The position numbers and the translations under genes were made by a program. A stretch of DNA of 45,532 nt from Pseudomonadota bacterium (lineage in GTDB: Bacteria > Desulfobacterota > WTBG01 > JAPLJA01). How positions within the stretch are numbered: position 1 is the first letter of the stretch; each line of letters opens with the position of its first letter. Below the pieces are notes generated by a model, which saw only the letters and a program-made list of their open reading frames with translations, was not told the DNA's origin and ran no database searches. The stretch lies in the NCBI GenBank assembly GCA_026388815.1, contig JAPLJA010000041.1:1-45532 (forward strand), read 5' to 3'. Below, one piece after another: positions 32,176 to 39,969 of the stretch.

Positions 32176-32227
32176 AATAAATAATGATCCTGAATGAATA
32201 TTCACTCACACTTGTCCGTGGAATGGG

Positions 32228-33067
32228 ATGAAAGAGGTTAAGGTAGAAGACATCAGCAGGAAGGTAAAAGACCTCTGTATTTCAGCCAATTACGAGCTGG
32301 AACGGGATGTCATGAGTGCCTTTGAAAAGGCGCGGAAGGAAGAAGAATCCCCCACCGGCAAAGAGATTTTTAATCAACTCATCGAGAATGCAAGAATTGC
32401 CAAAAAGGAATTGATTCCCCTCTGCCAGGATACCGGTTTTGCAGTCTGCTTCGTTGAACTGGGTGATGATGTCAGGGTTCTCGGCGGCAACCTCATCCAG
32501 GCGATCAACGAAGGTGTGAGACTTGGTTATCAGGAAGGCTACCTCCGCAAATCCATCTGTCACCCCTTTACCCGGAAGAATACCGGCGATAATACCCCTG
32601 CTGTTGTCCACGTTAAACTTGTACCCGGAGATAAGCTCAAAATTGTTATTGCCCCCAAAGGCGGGGGGAGTGAGAATATGAGCCGTGCAACCATGCTCAA
32701 GCCTTCAGACGGTGTTGAAGGGATTAAAGAGTTTGTTGTAAGCAGGATACAGGAATCCGGTGCAAATCCCTGTCCACCTATTGTTGTGGGGGTGGGGATC
32801 GGCGGAACCCTTGAAAAGGCAGCGCTCCTTGCCAAAGAGGCGTTGATCCGTCCACTCGGAAAACCCAATCCTGATCCAGAAGTTGCTCAACTGGAGAAGG
32901 AATTGCTCACCAAGATAAACGATCTGGGGATCGGCCCTCAGGGACTGGGAGGAAGAATTACTGCCCTGGCAGTGCATGTAGAGGTTCATCCCTGCCATAT
33001 CGCAAGCCTTCCCGTTGCCGTCAACATCAACTGCCATTCCCACAGGCATAAAGAGGTAGTCTTTTAA
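32228..33067 (+). CDS. fumA: Class I fumarate hydratase, alpha subunit
   Basis: The 279-residue protein has the three 4Fe-4S cysteines of iron-sulfur fumarases: Cys66 in IPLCQDTGF, Cys182 in ANPCPPIVVG, and Cys269 in NINCHSHRHK. Family motifs APKGGGSENMSRATMLKPS and GIGGTLEKAALLAKEALIRP are intact. It forms the active site with the beta subunit 4 bases downstream, and interconverts fumarate and malate. The gene symbol reflects the family; this is the two-subunit type common in Desulfobacterota, not the single-chain enteric FumA. The Hdr cluster downstream suggests use in anaerobic dicarboxylate metabolism. Confidence 0.92.
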   Translation: MKEVKVEDISRKVKDLCISANYELERDVMSAFEKARKEEESPTGKEIFNQLIENARIAKKELIPLCQDTGFAVCFVELGDDVRVLGGNLIQAINEGVRLGYQEGYLRKSICHPFTRKNTGDNTPAVVHVKLVPGDKLKIVIAPKGGGSENMSRATMLKPSDGVEGIKEFVVSRIQESGANPCPPIVVGVGIGGTLEKAALLAKEALIRPLGKPNPDPEVAQLEKELLTKINDLGIGPQGLGGRITALAVHVEVHPCHIASLPVAVNINCHSHRHKEVVF

Positions 33068-33071
33068 GGAA

Positions 33072-33629
33072 ATGATTGAGGAGATCAAGCTCAAAACCCC
33101 CCTTGATGACCAGTCTGTAGAGCGATTGAAAAGCGGCGACCGGGTATTGCTCAGCGGCTATGTCTATTCTGCAAGGGATGCCGCACACAAAAGGCTCACA
33201 GACCTCCTGGATAAAGGTGAACAGCTCCCCTTCGATATCAAGGGCCAGGTGATCTACTTTGTCGGACCAACACCGGCGCGGCCGGGGAGACCTATTGGCT
33301 CTGCAGGGCCTACCACCAGTTCCCGCATGGATAAATACTCACCCCGCCTGATCGCCCAAGGGCTCAAAGGAATGATTGGCAAGGGATTCAGATCCGCGGA
33401 AGTGATCGAGGCGATGAAGAAATATAAGGCTGTGTACTTTGCTGCGGTAGGCGGCGCAGGGGCTCTCCTCGCCCTGCGGATTAAGGAATCGAAGATTGTT
33501 GCTTACGAAGATTTAGGCCCTGAAGCGATCAGAAGACTTACTCTGGATAATTTCCCAGTTATCGTGGTGAATGATTGCCGGGGGAACGATCTGTATAAAG
33601 AGGGTGTGAAGAAGTACAAGCGTACATGA
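33072..33629 (+). CDS. fumB: Class I fumarate hydratase, beta subunit
   Basis: The 185-residue protein starts 4 bases after the alpha stop. It has SGYVYSARDAAHKRLTDLL, YFVGPTPARPGRPIGSAGPT, SSRMDKYSPRLIAQGLKGM, AAVGGAGALLALRI and EDLGPEAIRRLTLDNFPVIV, all typical of the fumarase C-terminal (TtdB-like) subunit. Length is normal. The beta subunit carries substrate-binding residues and closes the active site. The L-tartrate dehydratase alternative is less likely because the alpha subunit and context fit fumarase better. Confidence 0.92.
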   Translation: MIEEIKLKTPLDDQSVERLKSGDRVLLSGYVYSARDAAHKRLTDLLDKGEQLPFDIKGQVIYFVGPTPARPGRPIGSAGPTTSSRMDKYSPRLIAQGLKGMIGKGFRSAEVIEAMKKYKAVYFAAVGGAGALLALRIKESKIVAYEDLGPEAIRRLTLDNFPVIVVNDCRGNDLYKEGVKKYKRT

Positions 33630-33635
33630 GATGCT

Positions 33636-33766
33636 AAATATCAAATATCAAAGCACGAAACCCGAAATAAATACAAATGTTCGAAATTCAAATATCCCAA
33701 ACATAAAAGTTTTGAATTTTGGATTTTGAATTTGTTTAGGATTTCGATATTCGGATTTCGGATTTG
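33636..33766. repeat. AT-rich imperfect palindromic intergenic repeat
   Basis: Most of the spacer between the fumarase and hdrC genes is low-complexity DNA made of AAATATCAAA, TTCGAAATTC, AAAAGTTTTGAATTTTGG and related words that are partly complementary to each other (for example GATATTCGGATTTCGG against AAATCCGAA-type words). Such sequences are spread through many environmental genomes as intergenic repeats. It carries no ORF and no clear promoter. Confidence 0.6.
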
Positions 33767-33783
33767 ACTATAGAGGTTTTTAA

Positions 33784-34191
33784 ATGAAGGTTGAGCTGTC
33801 GATTGAAAAGGTAAGAAGCGAATTTATTGAGAAGATTGAAGAGATCAGCGGGCAGAATCTCTTCTCCTGCTACCAGTGCGGAAAATGTTCTGCTGGCTGT
33901 CCATTTTCTTTTGCAATGGATTTGCTGCCGAGCCATATCATACGCATGGTACAGCTTGGTTTACAGGAGGACATAGGCAATTCCAAGACTATGTGGCTCT
34001 GTTCATCCTGCCTGACCTGCGGTGTCCGCTGTCCACGGGGAGTAGATGTCCCCAGGATCATGGAGGCACTGAGAGTCCTGGTTACGAGGGATAAGATCAA
34101 CTACGTCGAGCCGTCGTCGCTTACCCCCGAGCAGCTGGAGGAACTGCCCCAGATTGCCCTCATCAGCAATTTCAGAAAATTTACTGGCTGA
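33784..34191 (+). CDS. hdrC: Heterodisulfide reductase subunit C-like ferredoxin
   Basis: The 135-residue protein has two 4Fe-4S motifs: CYQCGKCSAGC (Cys29, 32, 35, 39) and CSSCLTCGVRC (Cys73, 76, 79, 83), with FSFAMDLLPSHIIRMVQLG between. This is the HdrC pattern, which passes electrons from the HdrA flavin to the HdrB catalytic clusters. The hdrB gene follows 7 bases later. The partner disulfide is unknown, since bacteria lack CoM-S-S-CoB. The three hdrA-type genes for the other half of the complex lie 4 to 8 kb downstream. Confidence 0.92.
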   Translation: MKVELSIEKVRSEFIEKIEEISGQNLFSCYQCGKCSAGCPFSFAMDLLPSHIIRMVQLGLQEDIGNSKTMWLCSSCLTCGVRCPRGVDVPRIMEALRVLVTRDKINYVEPSSLTPEQLEELPQIALISNFRKFTG

Positions 34192-34198
34192 GTTGAAC

Positions 34199-35083
34199 AT
34201 GGAGATCAGTTATTACCCTGGATGTACCGTCAAAACGAAAGGCAAGGGTTTTGAGGAATCTGCGGTAGCAGCCCTCGATGCCCTCGGAGTCAAGCTGGTT
34301 GAGCTGCCTAACTGGAACTGCTGCGGCACGGTCTTTTCTCTCGCTACGGATGACCTCGTTCATCACCTGGCCCCTCTGAGGAACCTGATCAGGGTAAAAG
34401 AGCAGGGAGCAAACCGGGTAACCACCCTCTGCGCCATGTGTTACAATACCCTGAAGAGGGCTAATCTCCTCATTAGAGAAGATGCAGACCGGCAGGATAA
34501 GATCAGTAACTTCATGGATGATGAGCAGACTAAGTATAGCGGAGAAGTGGAGATCATTCACCTCCTTGAGGTACTGAGGGATGAGATTGGATACGAGAAG
34601 CTTAAGGAAAAGATCACACATCCCCTGAGCGGCCTGAAAGTGGTTCCTTACTATGGCTGCATGCTGCTCCGGCCTTCTGAGATCGGGGTTGACTCCATGG
34701 AGGAGCCGAGCATCATGGAAGACCTTTTGCAGGTTCTGGGTGCAGAGGTGATCCATGAGCCGATGAGGACGGAATGCTGCGGTTCTTACCACACGGTGAA
34801 TGCAAGCGATGCGGTAGTTGACCGCGTTTTTGCTATCTTAAGCTCTGCCCAGAGGCGCGGAGGAGAAGTAGTCGTCCTGAGCTGCCCTCTCTGCGAATTC
34901 AATTTAGATCATCGACAGAAGGAAGTGATAAAAAAATATGTGGGTTTCAAGCAGATGCCGGTACTCTATTTTACTCAGCTATTAGCCCTGTCCTTAGGAC
35001 TTGGTGCTGAGACATGCCGCTTTGATCTCCACTACGTAGATCCTATCCCTCTGCTCAAAGAGAGAGGGATAATTCGGGGATAG
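34199..35083 (+). CDS. hdrB: Heterodisulfide reductase subunit B-like protein
   Basis: ATG 34199 (MEISYYPGCTVKTKG) is used in preference to an upstream start that overlaps hdrC. The 294-residue protein has two CCG domains: Cys9, NCCG (Cys41-Cys42) and CAMC (Cys78, 81) in the first; Cys154, ECCG (Cys193-Cys194) and CPLC (Cys229, 232) in the second. These bind the noncubane 4Fe-4S clusters that carry out thiol/disulfide chemistry in archaeal HdrB. The pair hdrC-hdrB forms the reductase half of a bifurcating complex. The physiological disulfide or other acceptor is unknown. Confidence 0.92.
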   Translation: MEISYYPGCTVKTKGKGFEESAVAALDALGVKLVELPNWNCCGTVFSLATDDLVHHLAPLRNLIRVKEQGANRVTTLCAMCYNTLKRANLLIREDADRQDKISNFMDDEQTKYSGEVEIIHLLEVLRDEIGYEKLKEKITHPLSGLKVVPYYGCMLLRPSEIGVDSMEEPSIMEDLLQVLGAEVIHEPMRTECCGSYHTVNASDAVVDRVFAILSSAQRRGGEVVVLSCPLCEFNLDHRQKEVIKKYVGFKQMPVLYFTQLLALSLGLGAETCRFDLHYVDPIPLLKERGIIRG

Positions 35084-35237
35084 ATGGTGGAGATTCATCA
35101 ACATACAAATAGCTGTTTATAAGCTTGATTTAGGGTAGATCACATTATGAATGCATCATTGGTGCAGTCCGACTCTAACCTAAATTTTAGATTGCCAAAT
35201 TCTTCTTTTATTAAGGGATTGGTCACGAGGTAAGAAG

Positions 35238-35702
35238 ATGGAGCCGTCAATCAATAACGAAAAGATTGATTCTATTATTGAAAAATATAAAGGTGAAAAG
35301 GGGCTACTAATATCCCTACTTCAAGACATTCAAACTGAGGTTAACTATCTGCCAAGAGAAATATTGATTAAAGTCAGCAAAGAGATGGATATTCCCTTAA
35401 GTCAGGTATTTAGTGTAGCCACCTTCTTCAAGGCTTTCAGCCTAAAACCGAGGGGTCGCCACCTCATAAATATTTGTCTTGGTACCGCCTGCCATGTACG
35501 AGGAGCAATAAGCATTCTAGGAAAGATAGAGAGGGAATTGAACATTAAGGTGGGGGACACTACTAAAGACTTTAGATTTACTCTGGAGACAGTGCGTTGT
35601 GTTGGTTGCTGTAGTTTAAGCCCGGTAGTAGTAATAGATGAAAACACACATGGGCGCGTAAACCAAGAGAAAGTATTCACAGTGCTGGAAAATTATCGCT
35701 AA
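35238..35702 (+). CDS. NuoE/HndA-like 2Fe-2S subunit
   Basis: ATG 35238 follows GAGGTAAGAAG after a 154-base AT-rich gap. The 154-residue thioredoxin-fold protein has 2Fe-2S ligands Cys80 and Cys85 (CLGTAC) and Cys121 and Cys125 (CVGCC), as in the 24-kDa subunit of complex I and of NAD-reducing or bifurcating hydrogenases. It would be the electron link next to the NuoF-like subunit 18 bases downstream. GC content in this and the next two genes is lower than in hdrB or the later hdrA genes, suggesting a transferred module. Confidence 0.9.
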   Translation: MEPSINNEKIDSIIEKYKGEKGLLISLLQDIQTEVNYLPREILIKVSKEMDIPLSQVFSVATFFKAFSLKPRGRHLINICLGTACHVRGAISILGKIERELNIKVGDTTKDFRFTLETVRCVGCCSLSPVVVIDENTHGRVNQEKVFTVLENYR

Positions 35703-35720
35703 GGGTGGGTAATAGGGAAA

Positions 35721-37631
35721 ATGAAGATCAAAACCCCAGAAGATCTGTACATGATAAAGAATGAGGGACTGAAAGCACTTTATCCGGGTAAAACAAAGAT
35801 CACAGTAGGCACCTCTACTTGCGGATTAGCTACTGGTGCAGGCAAAGTTCTGGAGTCTTTAGTAGATGAAGTGCAGAAAAATGACATGGATATACTGATC
35901 GAAAGGGTAGGTTGCCTCGGTTTTTGTCAAAAAGAACCTATAGTTACCGTGTTAGAGCCAGGAAAGCCAAAAATAATTTATGAACAGATAACCCCTGAGA
36001 AAGTCGTGGAGCTAATAGCTGTTCTTAAAAGGGGTGAGATTAAAAAAGATTGGGTTCTTTGTAAGATGGAAGAAGAAGAGTGCTTGGTAGATGGTGTGAC
36101 AAAAAAATTCTGCAACGAAGAAGGATTAAAAGGGGTAGAGGATATATGCTTGTATCAAGAGGTTGACTTTTACAGGAAACAATTAAAGATTGCCCTCAAT
36201 AACTGTGGTTTTATAGACCCAGAACGCATAGAGGAGTACATTGCGAGGGGAGGCTACTTCCCCCTGTATAAAGTACTCCATGAGATGAGCCCTCAAGAGG
36301 TGATCGAGGAGGTGAAACAATCAGGTTTAAGGGGGCGTGGTGGGGCTGGATTCCCCACTGGAGTTAAATGGGAATCGTGCCGTAATGCCAAAGGTGACAT
36401 CAAATATGTAATTTGCAATGCCGATGAGGGAGACCCCGGTGCTTACATGGATAGAAGCATCCTTGAGGGTGACCCATATAGCGTTTTGGAAGGGATGGTC
36501 ATCGGTGCCTATGCTATTGGGGCTCATGAAGGGTATATCTATCTTCGCAATGAGTATCCCTTGGCTATTAGAACGATAAAAAAATCGATTGAAAAAGCTG
36601 AAGGGTGTGGATTATTAGGGGAAAATATCCTTAATTCAAATTTTGATTTTACTGTTAAAATAAATCGAGGTGGGGGAGCATTTGTCTGCGGTGAATCGAG
36701 CGCTTTAATGGCATCGCTTGAAGGCAAAGTGGGTGAACCACGAGCAAAGTATATCCGATCAGTAGAAAAGGGATTGTGGGATAGACCAAGTAACATAAAC
36801 AATGTAGAGACTTGGGCAAATGTTCCAGTGATAATAGCCAGAGGGGCAGAGTGGTTTGCTAAGATCGGTACCAAGAGCAGTAGAGGAACAAAAGTATTCT
36901 CGGTGGTGGGGAAAGTAAATAATACTGGTCTCGTAGAAGTGCCTATGGGTATAAGTCTAAAAGAGATCATTTATGATATTTGTGGAGGAGTTCAAGGGAA
37001 TAAAAAGTTTAAGGCAGTTCAGACTGGTGGTCCCTCAGGAGGATGTATTCCAGAGAGTTTAATCCACCTGCCAGTGGATTATGAGGAATTGGCCCGGGTT
37101 GGTTCAATGATGGGCTCTGGCGGGATGATAGTTATGGATGAAGATACGTGTATGGTAGACATAGCAAATTACTTCCTTACCTTTTTGGAAGAGGAGTCTT
37201 GTGGTAAGTGTGTGCCCTGTCGTGAAGGGATAAAAAGGGCACGCCAGGTACTCCAGGGTATCACTGAGGGAAGAGGGGAGGAGGGAGATATCGAGTTATT
37301 ACAAGACTTAGGGGCAATCCTAAGAGATGGTTCTTTGTGTGGTTTGGGAACAAGTGCTGCTAATCCGGTTCTGAGCACTCTACGCTATTTTAGGGAGGAG
37401 TATGAAACACATATTAGGAATAAAAAATGTCCCGCAGGTGTTTGCCGAGAATTGTTTCAATACTTTATTGATCCTGAGAAGTGTGAAGGTTGTCATAGAT
37501 GCGTGGGGGTATGCCCCCAGCAGGCAGTAAGTGGAGAAAAAAGACAACCACATTCCATGGATCAAAGCAAGTGTATCAAATGTGGCGCTTGTGTTGAGGT
37601 TTGCAAATTTGGAGCTATAGTAAAGCAATAG
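35721..37631 (+). CDS. NuoF/HndC-like NADH-binding flavoprotein
   Basis: The 636-residue protein starts with a thioredoxin-like 2Fe-2S domain (Cys34, Cys65, Cys69; the fourth ligand of the usual set is not evident). It continues with the NADH- and FMN-binding NuoF domain (SGLRGRGGAGFPTGVKWE, CNADEGDPGAYMDRSILEG, GGGAFVCGESSALMASLEG), the SLBB region, and a 4Fe-4S motif (SCGKCVPCREG). The C terminus adds two ferredoxin motifs (CEGCHRCVGVC and CIKCGACVEVC). This is the layout of NAD-dependent bifurcating hydrogenase or formate dehydrogenase subunits. It would feed electrons from NADH to the Hdr complex, or take them back to NAD+. Confidence 0.9.
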   Translation: MKIKTPEDLYMIKNEGLKALYPGKTKITVGTSTCGLATGAGKVLESLVDEVQKNDMDILIERVGCLGFCQKEPIVTVLEPGKPKIIYEQITPEKVVELIAVLKRGEIKKDWVLCKMEEEECLVDGVTKKFCNEEGLKGVEDICLYQEVDFYRKQLKIALNNCGFIDPERIEEYIARGGYFPLYKVLHEMSPQEVIEEVKQSGLRGRGGAGFPTGVKWESCRNAKGDIKYVICNADEGDPGAYMDRSILEGDPYSVLEGMVIGAYAIGAHEGYIYLRNEYPLAIRTIKKSIEKAEGCGLLGENILNSNFDFTVKINRGGGAFVCGESSALMASLEGKVGEPRAKYIRSVEKGLWDRPSNINNVETWANVPVIIARGAEWFAKIGTKSSRGTKVFSVVGKVNNTGLVEVPMGISLKEIIYDICGGVQGNKKFKAVQTGGPSGGCIPESLIHLPVDYEELARVGSMMGSGGMIVMDEDTCMVDIANYFLTFLEEESCGKCVPCREGIKRARQVLQGITEGRGEEGDIELLQDLGAILRDGSLCGLGTSAANPVLSTLRYFREEYETHIRNKKCPAGVCRELFQYFIDPEKCEGCHRCVGVCPQQAVSGEKRQPHSMDQSKCIKCGACVEVCKFGAIVKQ

Positions 37632-37643
37632 TGGAGCAGGTAA

Positions 37644-38246
37644 ATGATAGCTTTGTCTATTGACGGGAAAAAAGTCTGGGCAAAAGAAGGATCAACAATA
37701 CTGGAGGCAGCCAGATTATACAATATCTATATTCCTACCCTCTGTTATCACCCCTTGCTGAGTCCTTACGGAGCCTGTAGGCTGTGCAGTGTAGAAGTGG
37801 TTCAAAGAGACAGGTCAAGGATAGTAGTTTCATGCCTTTTCCAAATTGAGGAAGGTCTGGAGGTCAAAACAAACACAGAAAGAATTCAGAAATTACGCCG
37901 GGGGATTATTGAATTATTGCTGGCGAGGTGCCCCTCTACTGAGAGAATACAGAATTTAGCAAAGGAGATGGGCGTTTTAAAACCGAGGTTTAGTTCAGAG
38001 AATGAAGACTGTATCCTATGCAGTCTGTGTGTAAGAGTCTGTCAAGAGATATCAGAGAAAAAGGCTCTCAGCTTCGTGAGTAGAGGAACCAAGCGGGAAG
38101 TAGCCACTCCCTTTTATCAGCCTTCCGAGGAGTGTTTTGATTGTTGGGGCTGTGCTTATGTTTGCCCGACTGGAGCAATCAAGATTGAAAACGGTAAGTT
38201 GGTATTCCCGTGGATGAAAAAGGATTTAATCTTTTCAAAGGATTAG
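37644..38246 (+). CDS. HoxU-like iron-sulfur subunit lacking a catalytic domain
   Basis: The 200-residue protein has an N-terminal 2Fe-2S plant-type ferredoxin domain (Cys34, 45, 48, 64). Two 4Fe-4S motifs follow, CILCSLCVRVC (Cys123-133) and CFDCWGCAYVC (Cys164-174). The His-Cys (NuoG N3-type) segment expected near residue 96 is reduced to a single cysteine (ARCPSTERIQ). No H-cluster, molybdopterin or hydrogenase domain is attached, so it is an electron-transfer subunit like HoxU rather than HndD. Two bases separate it from the following hdrA. It probably connects the NuoEF part to the HdrA flavoproteins. Confidence 0.85.
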   Translation: MIALSIDGKKVWAKEGSTILEAARLYNIYIPTLCYHPLLSPYGACRLCSVEVVQRDRSRIVVSCLFQIEEGLEVKTNTERIQKLRRGIIELLLARCPSTERIQNLAKEMGVLKPRFSSENEDCILCSLCVRVCQEISEKKALSFVSRGTKREVATPFYQPSEECFDCWGCAYVCPTGAIKIENGKLVFPWMKKDLIFSKD

Positions 38247-38247
38247 A

Positions 38248-39969
38248 ATGGAACGGATAGGGGTTTTCCTTTGTCATTGTAGCTTGAAAGCTGCTGGAGA
38301 TATAAAGGTACAGCAAGTTATCCAGAGTATTTCCCGGTATGACAGAGTAGCATATGTTATACCCTATGAAGATATGTGCATTAGCTCAGAGTTAGAATTG
38401 GTCAGGGATGCTATAAAAGAGAAGAGATTGGATGGAATAGTTTTAACGAGTTGTTCTCCTTCTTTACACCTGGAATGCTTCCGAAATGTTATTGTTTCTG
38501 AAGGCTTAAGTACCTATCAGCTAGAGGTTGCTGGGCTTAAGGAGGGTGGTGACTGGAACCTCACTGAGGTGGAGGCTACACAGAGAATGATCCAAACCAT
38601 CAAGGCCTCTATTGATAGACTCCAGCATCAAAGTCATGTATCCCCATCTTATATTCCAATTACCAAAAGGGCTTTGGTAATTGGTGGGGGGATTGCCGGG
38701 ATCCAAACAGCACTGGATATTGCCGATGGGGGGTATGAAGTGCTGTTAGTGGAAAAAACCTCCAGTATCGGAGGACATATGATCCAGTATTCAGAAGTTT
38801 TCCCTACCCTAGACTGTCCCCAGTGTATTGAGACCCCGAAGATGGTGGAGTGTTGGCAAAATCCCAATATAGAGACTCTCGCTTATAGTGAGGTAGAAGA
38901 GATTTCCGGGGAGATAGGGAATTTTACCGTCAAAATCAGAAAAAAAGCCAGTTATGTTGATTGGACAAAATGCAATGGATGCGGACTTTGTATTCAGAAA
39001 TGTCTCACCCAAGTTCCTGCGGATTACGACCGCCTACCTTTTGGTCACCGAAAAGCTATTTATATTCCCTTTGCTCAGGCCGTGCCGAATAAACCAATTA
39101 TTGACAGGGAACATTGCGGCTACTTTACTACTGGAACGTGTCAAGTATGTTCTAAAATCTGTCCTCGAGAGGCCGTTGATTATTCCCAGAAGGATACCTT
39201 CATAGATATAAATGTGGGGGCAATCATCCTCGCTACGGGGTTTGAGCTCATGTCCAAGAAGGAAATCTCTGAGTACGATGATGATCTGGATATTATTGAT
39301 GGAATTCAATTTGAAAGGCTCCTCTCTCCTGGCGGACCTACTGCTGGCGAGGTGTTAAGACCTTCAGATGGAAAGACTCCCAGAGAGGTGGTCTTCATCT
39401 CCTGTGTGGGGTCCCGTGATCCAGAACATTTCTACCCCTACTGTTCGAAGGTGTGCTGCATGTACTTGGCCAAGATGGCCATGCTCTATAAGCATGCAGT
39501 TCCGGATGGTCAGGCCTATATCTTTTACATTGACATCCGGAGTACTGGCAAGGGGTACGAGGAATTTATCCAGAGGGCAGTTGAAGAAGACCATGTTGTC
39601 TATTTGAGGGGGAGGGTTTCCCGTCTCTTTAGGGAGAATGACAAGATCAAGGTATACGGGGTGGATACCCTTTCAGGAAGAACGATCGTGATAGATGCAG
39701 ACTTGGTTGTGCTGGGTATGGCTATGGTTCCAAGCCTGAAGGGGACTGAGCTGATCAAGAAACTGAATTTGAAAACAGATAAGTTCGGTTTTTTGAGTGA
39801 GTCCCACTTCAAAATGAGGCCGATGGAATCCCTCAAGCCGGGGATTTTCATAGCAGGAACTTCCCAATCACCCAAGGACATCCCAGACACGGTGGCGCAG
39901 GCAAGCGCTGCAGCAAGCAAGGTGCTTATCCTCTTTGCCCAGGAGATGGTGATTCAGGAGTATGCCTAA
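38248..39969 (+). CDS. hdrA: HdrA-like flavoprotein with internal ferredoxin insertion
   Basis: The 573-residue protein has an HdrA N-terminal domain (GVFLCHC), FAD-binding RALVIGGGIAGIQTALDIAD (GGGIAG at 146-151), and the HdrA motif HFYPYCSKVCCMYLAKMA. Two 4Fe-4S motifs are inserted in the middle: CNGCGLCIQKC (Cys242-252) and CQVCSKIC (with Cys290 and Cys298-305). The C-terminal ferredoxin domain of typical HdrA is absent. The 5' two thirds are AT-rich like the preceding module, while the last 150 bases are richer in GC like the next gene. It overlaps the next hdrA by 8 bases. FAD here is the expected site of electron bifurcation. Confidence 0.88.
   Translation: MERIGVFLCHCSLKAAGDIKVQQVIQSISRYDRVAYVIPYEDMCISSELELVRDAIKEKRLDGIVLTSCSPSLHLECFRNVIVSEGLSTYQLEVAGLKEGGDWNLTEVEATQRMIQTIKASIDRLQHQSHVSPSYIPITKRALVIGGGIAGIQTALDIADGGYEVLLVEKTSSIGGHMIQYSEVFPTLDCPQCIETPKMVECWQNPNIETLAYSEVEEISGEIGNFTVKIRKKASYVDWTKCNGCGLCIQKCLTQVPADYDRLPFGHRKAIYIPFAQAVPNKPIIDREHCGYFTTGTCQVCSKICPREAVDYSQKDTFIDINVGAIILATGFELMSKKEISEYDDDLDIIDGIQFERLLSPGGPTAGEVLRPSDGKTPREVVFISCVGSRDPEHFYPYCSKVCCMYLAKMAMLYKHAVPDGQAYIFYIDIRSTGKGYEEFIQRAVEEDHVVYLRGRVSRLFRENDKIKVYGVDTLSGRTIVIDADLVVLGMAMVPSLKGTELIKKLNLKTDKFGFLSESHFKMRPMESLKPGIFIAGTSQSPKDIPDTVAQASAAASKVLILFAQEMVIQEYA

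Larger units (their letters stand above)
31627..32227. other. 600-base intergenic region with repeats and divergent promoters
   Basis: No convincing gene is present. The region lies between the divergent TPR/barrel operon (minus) and the fumarase genes (plus). It holds GAGTGCGGA tandem copies (31845-31874), a GC-rich hairpin (31955-31980), a longer inverted repeat (31984-32039), and a TTGACA box at 32147. Small ORFs here have no ribosome site and look like chance frames. Confidence 0.6.

Noticed and set aside
35125-35151. Possible promoter upstream of the NuoE-like gene (TTGATT to TATGAA)
   Set aside because: The spacing is only 15 bases and the match is weak; AT-rich DNA gives such matches by chance.
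37644-38246. Iron-only hydrogenase subunit (HndD)
   Set aside because: The protein stops after two 4Fe-4S motifs and has no H-cluster domain; it is too short and matches HoxU-like subunits only.
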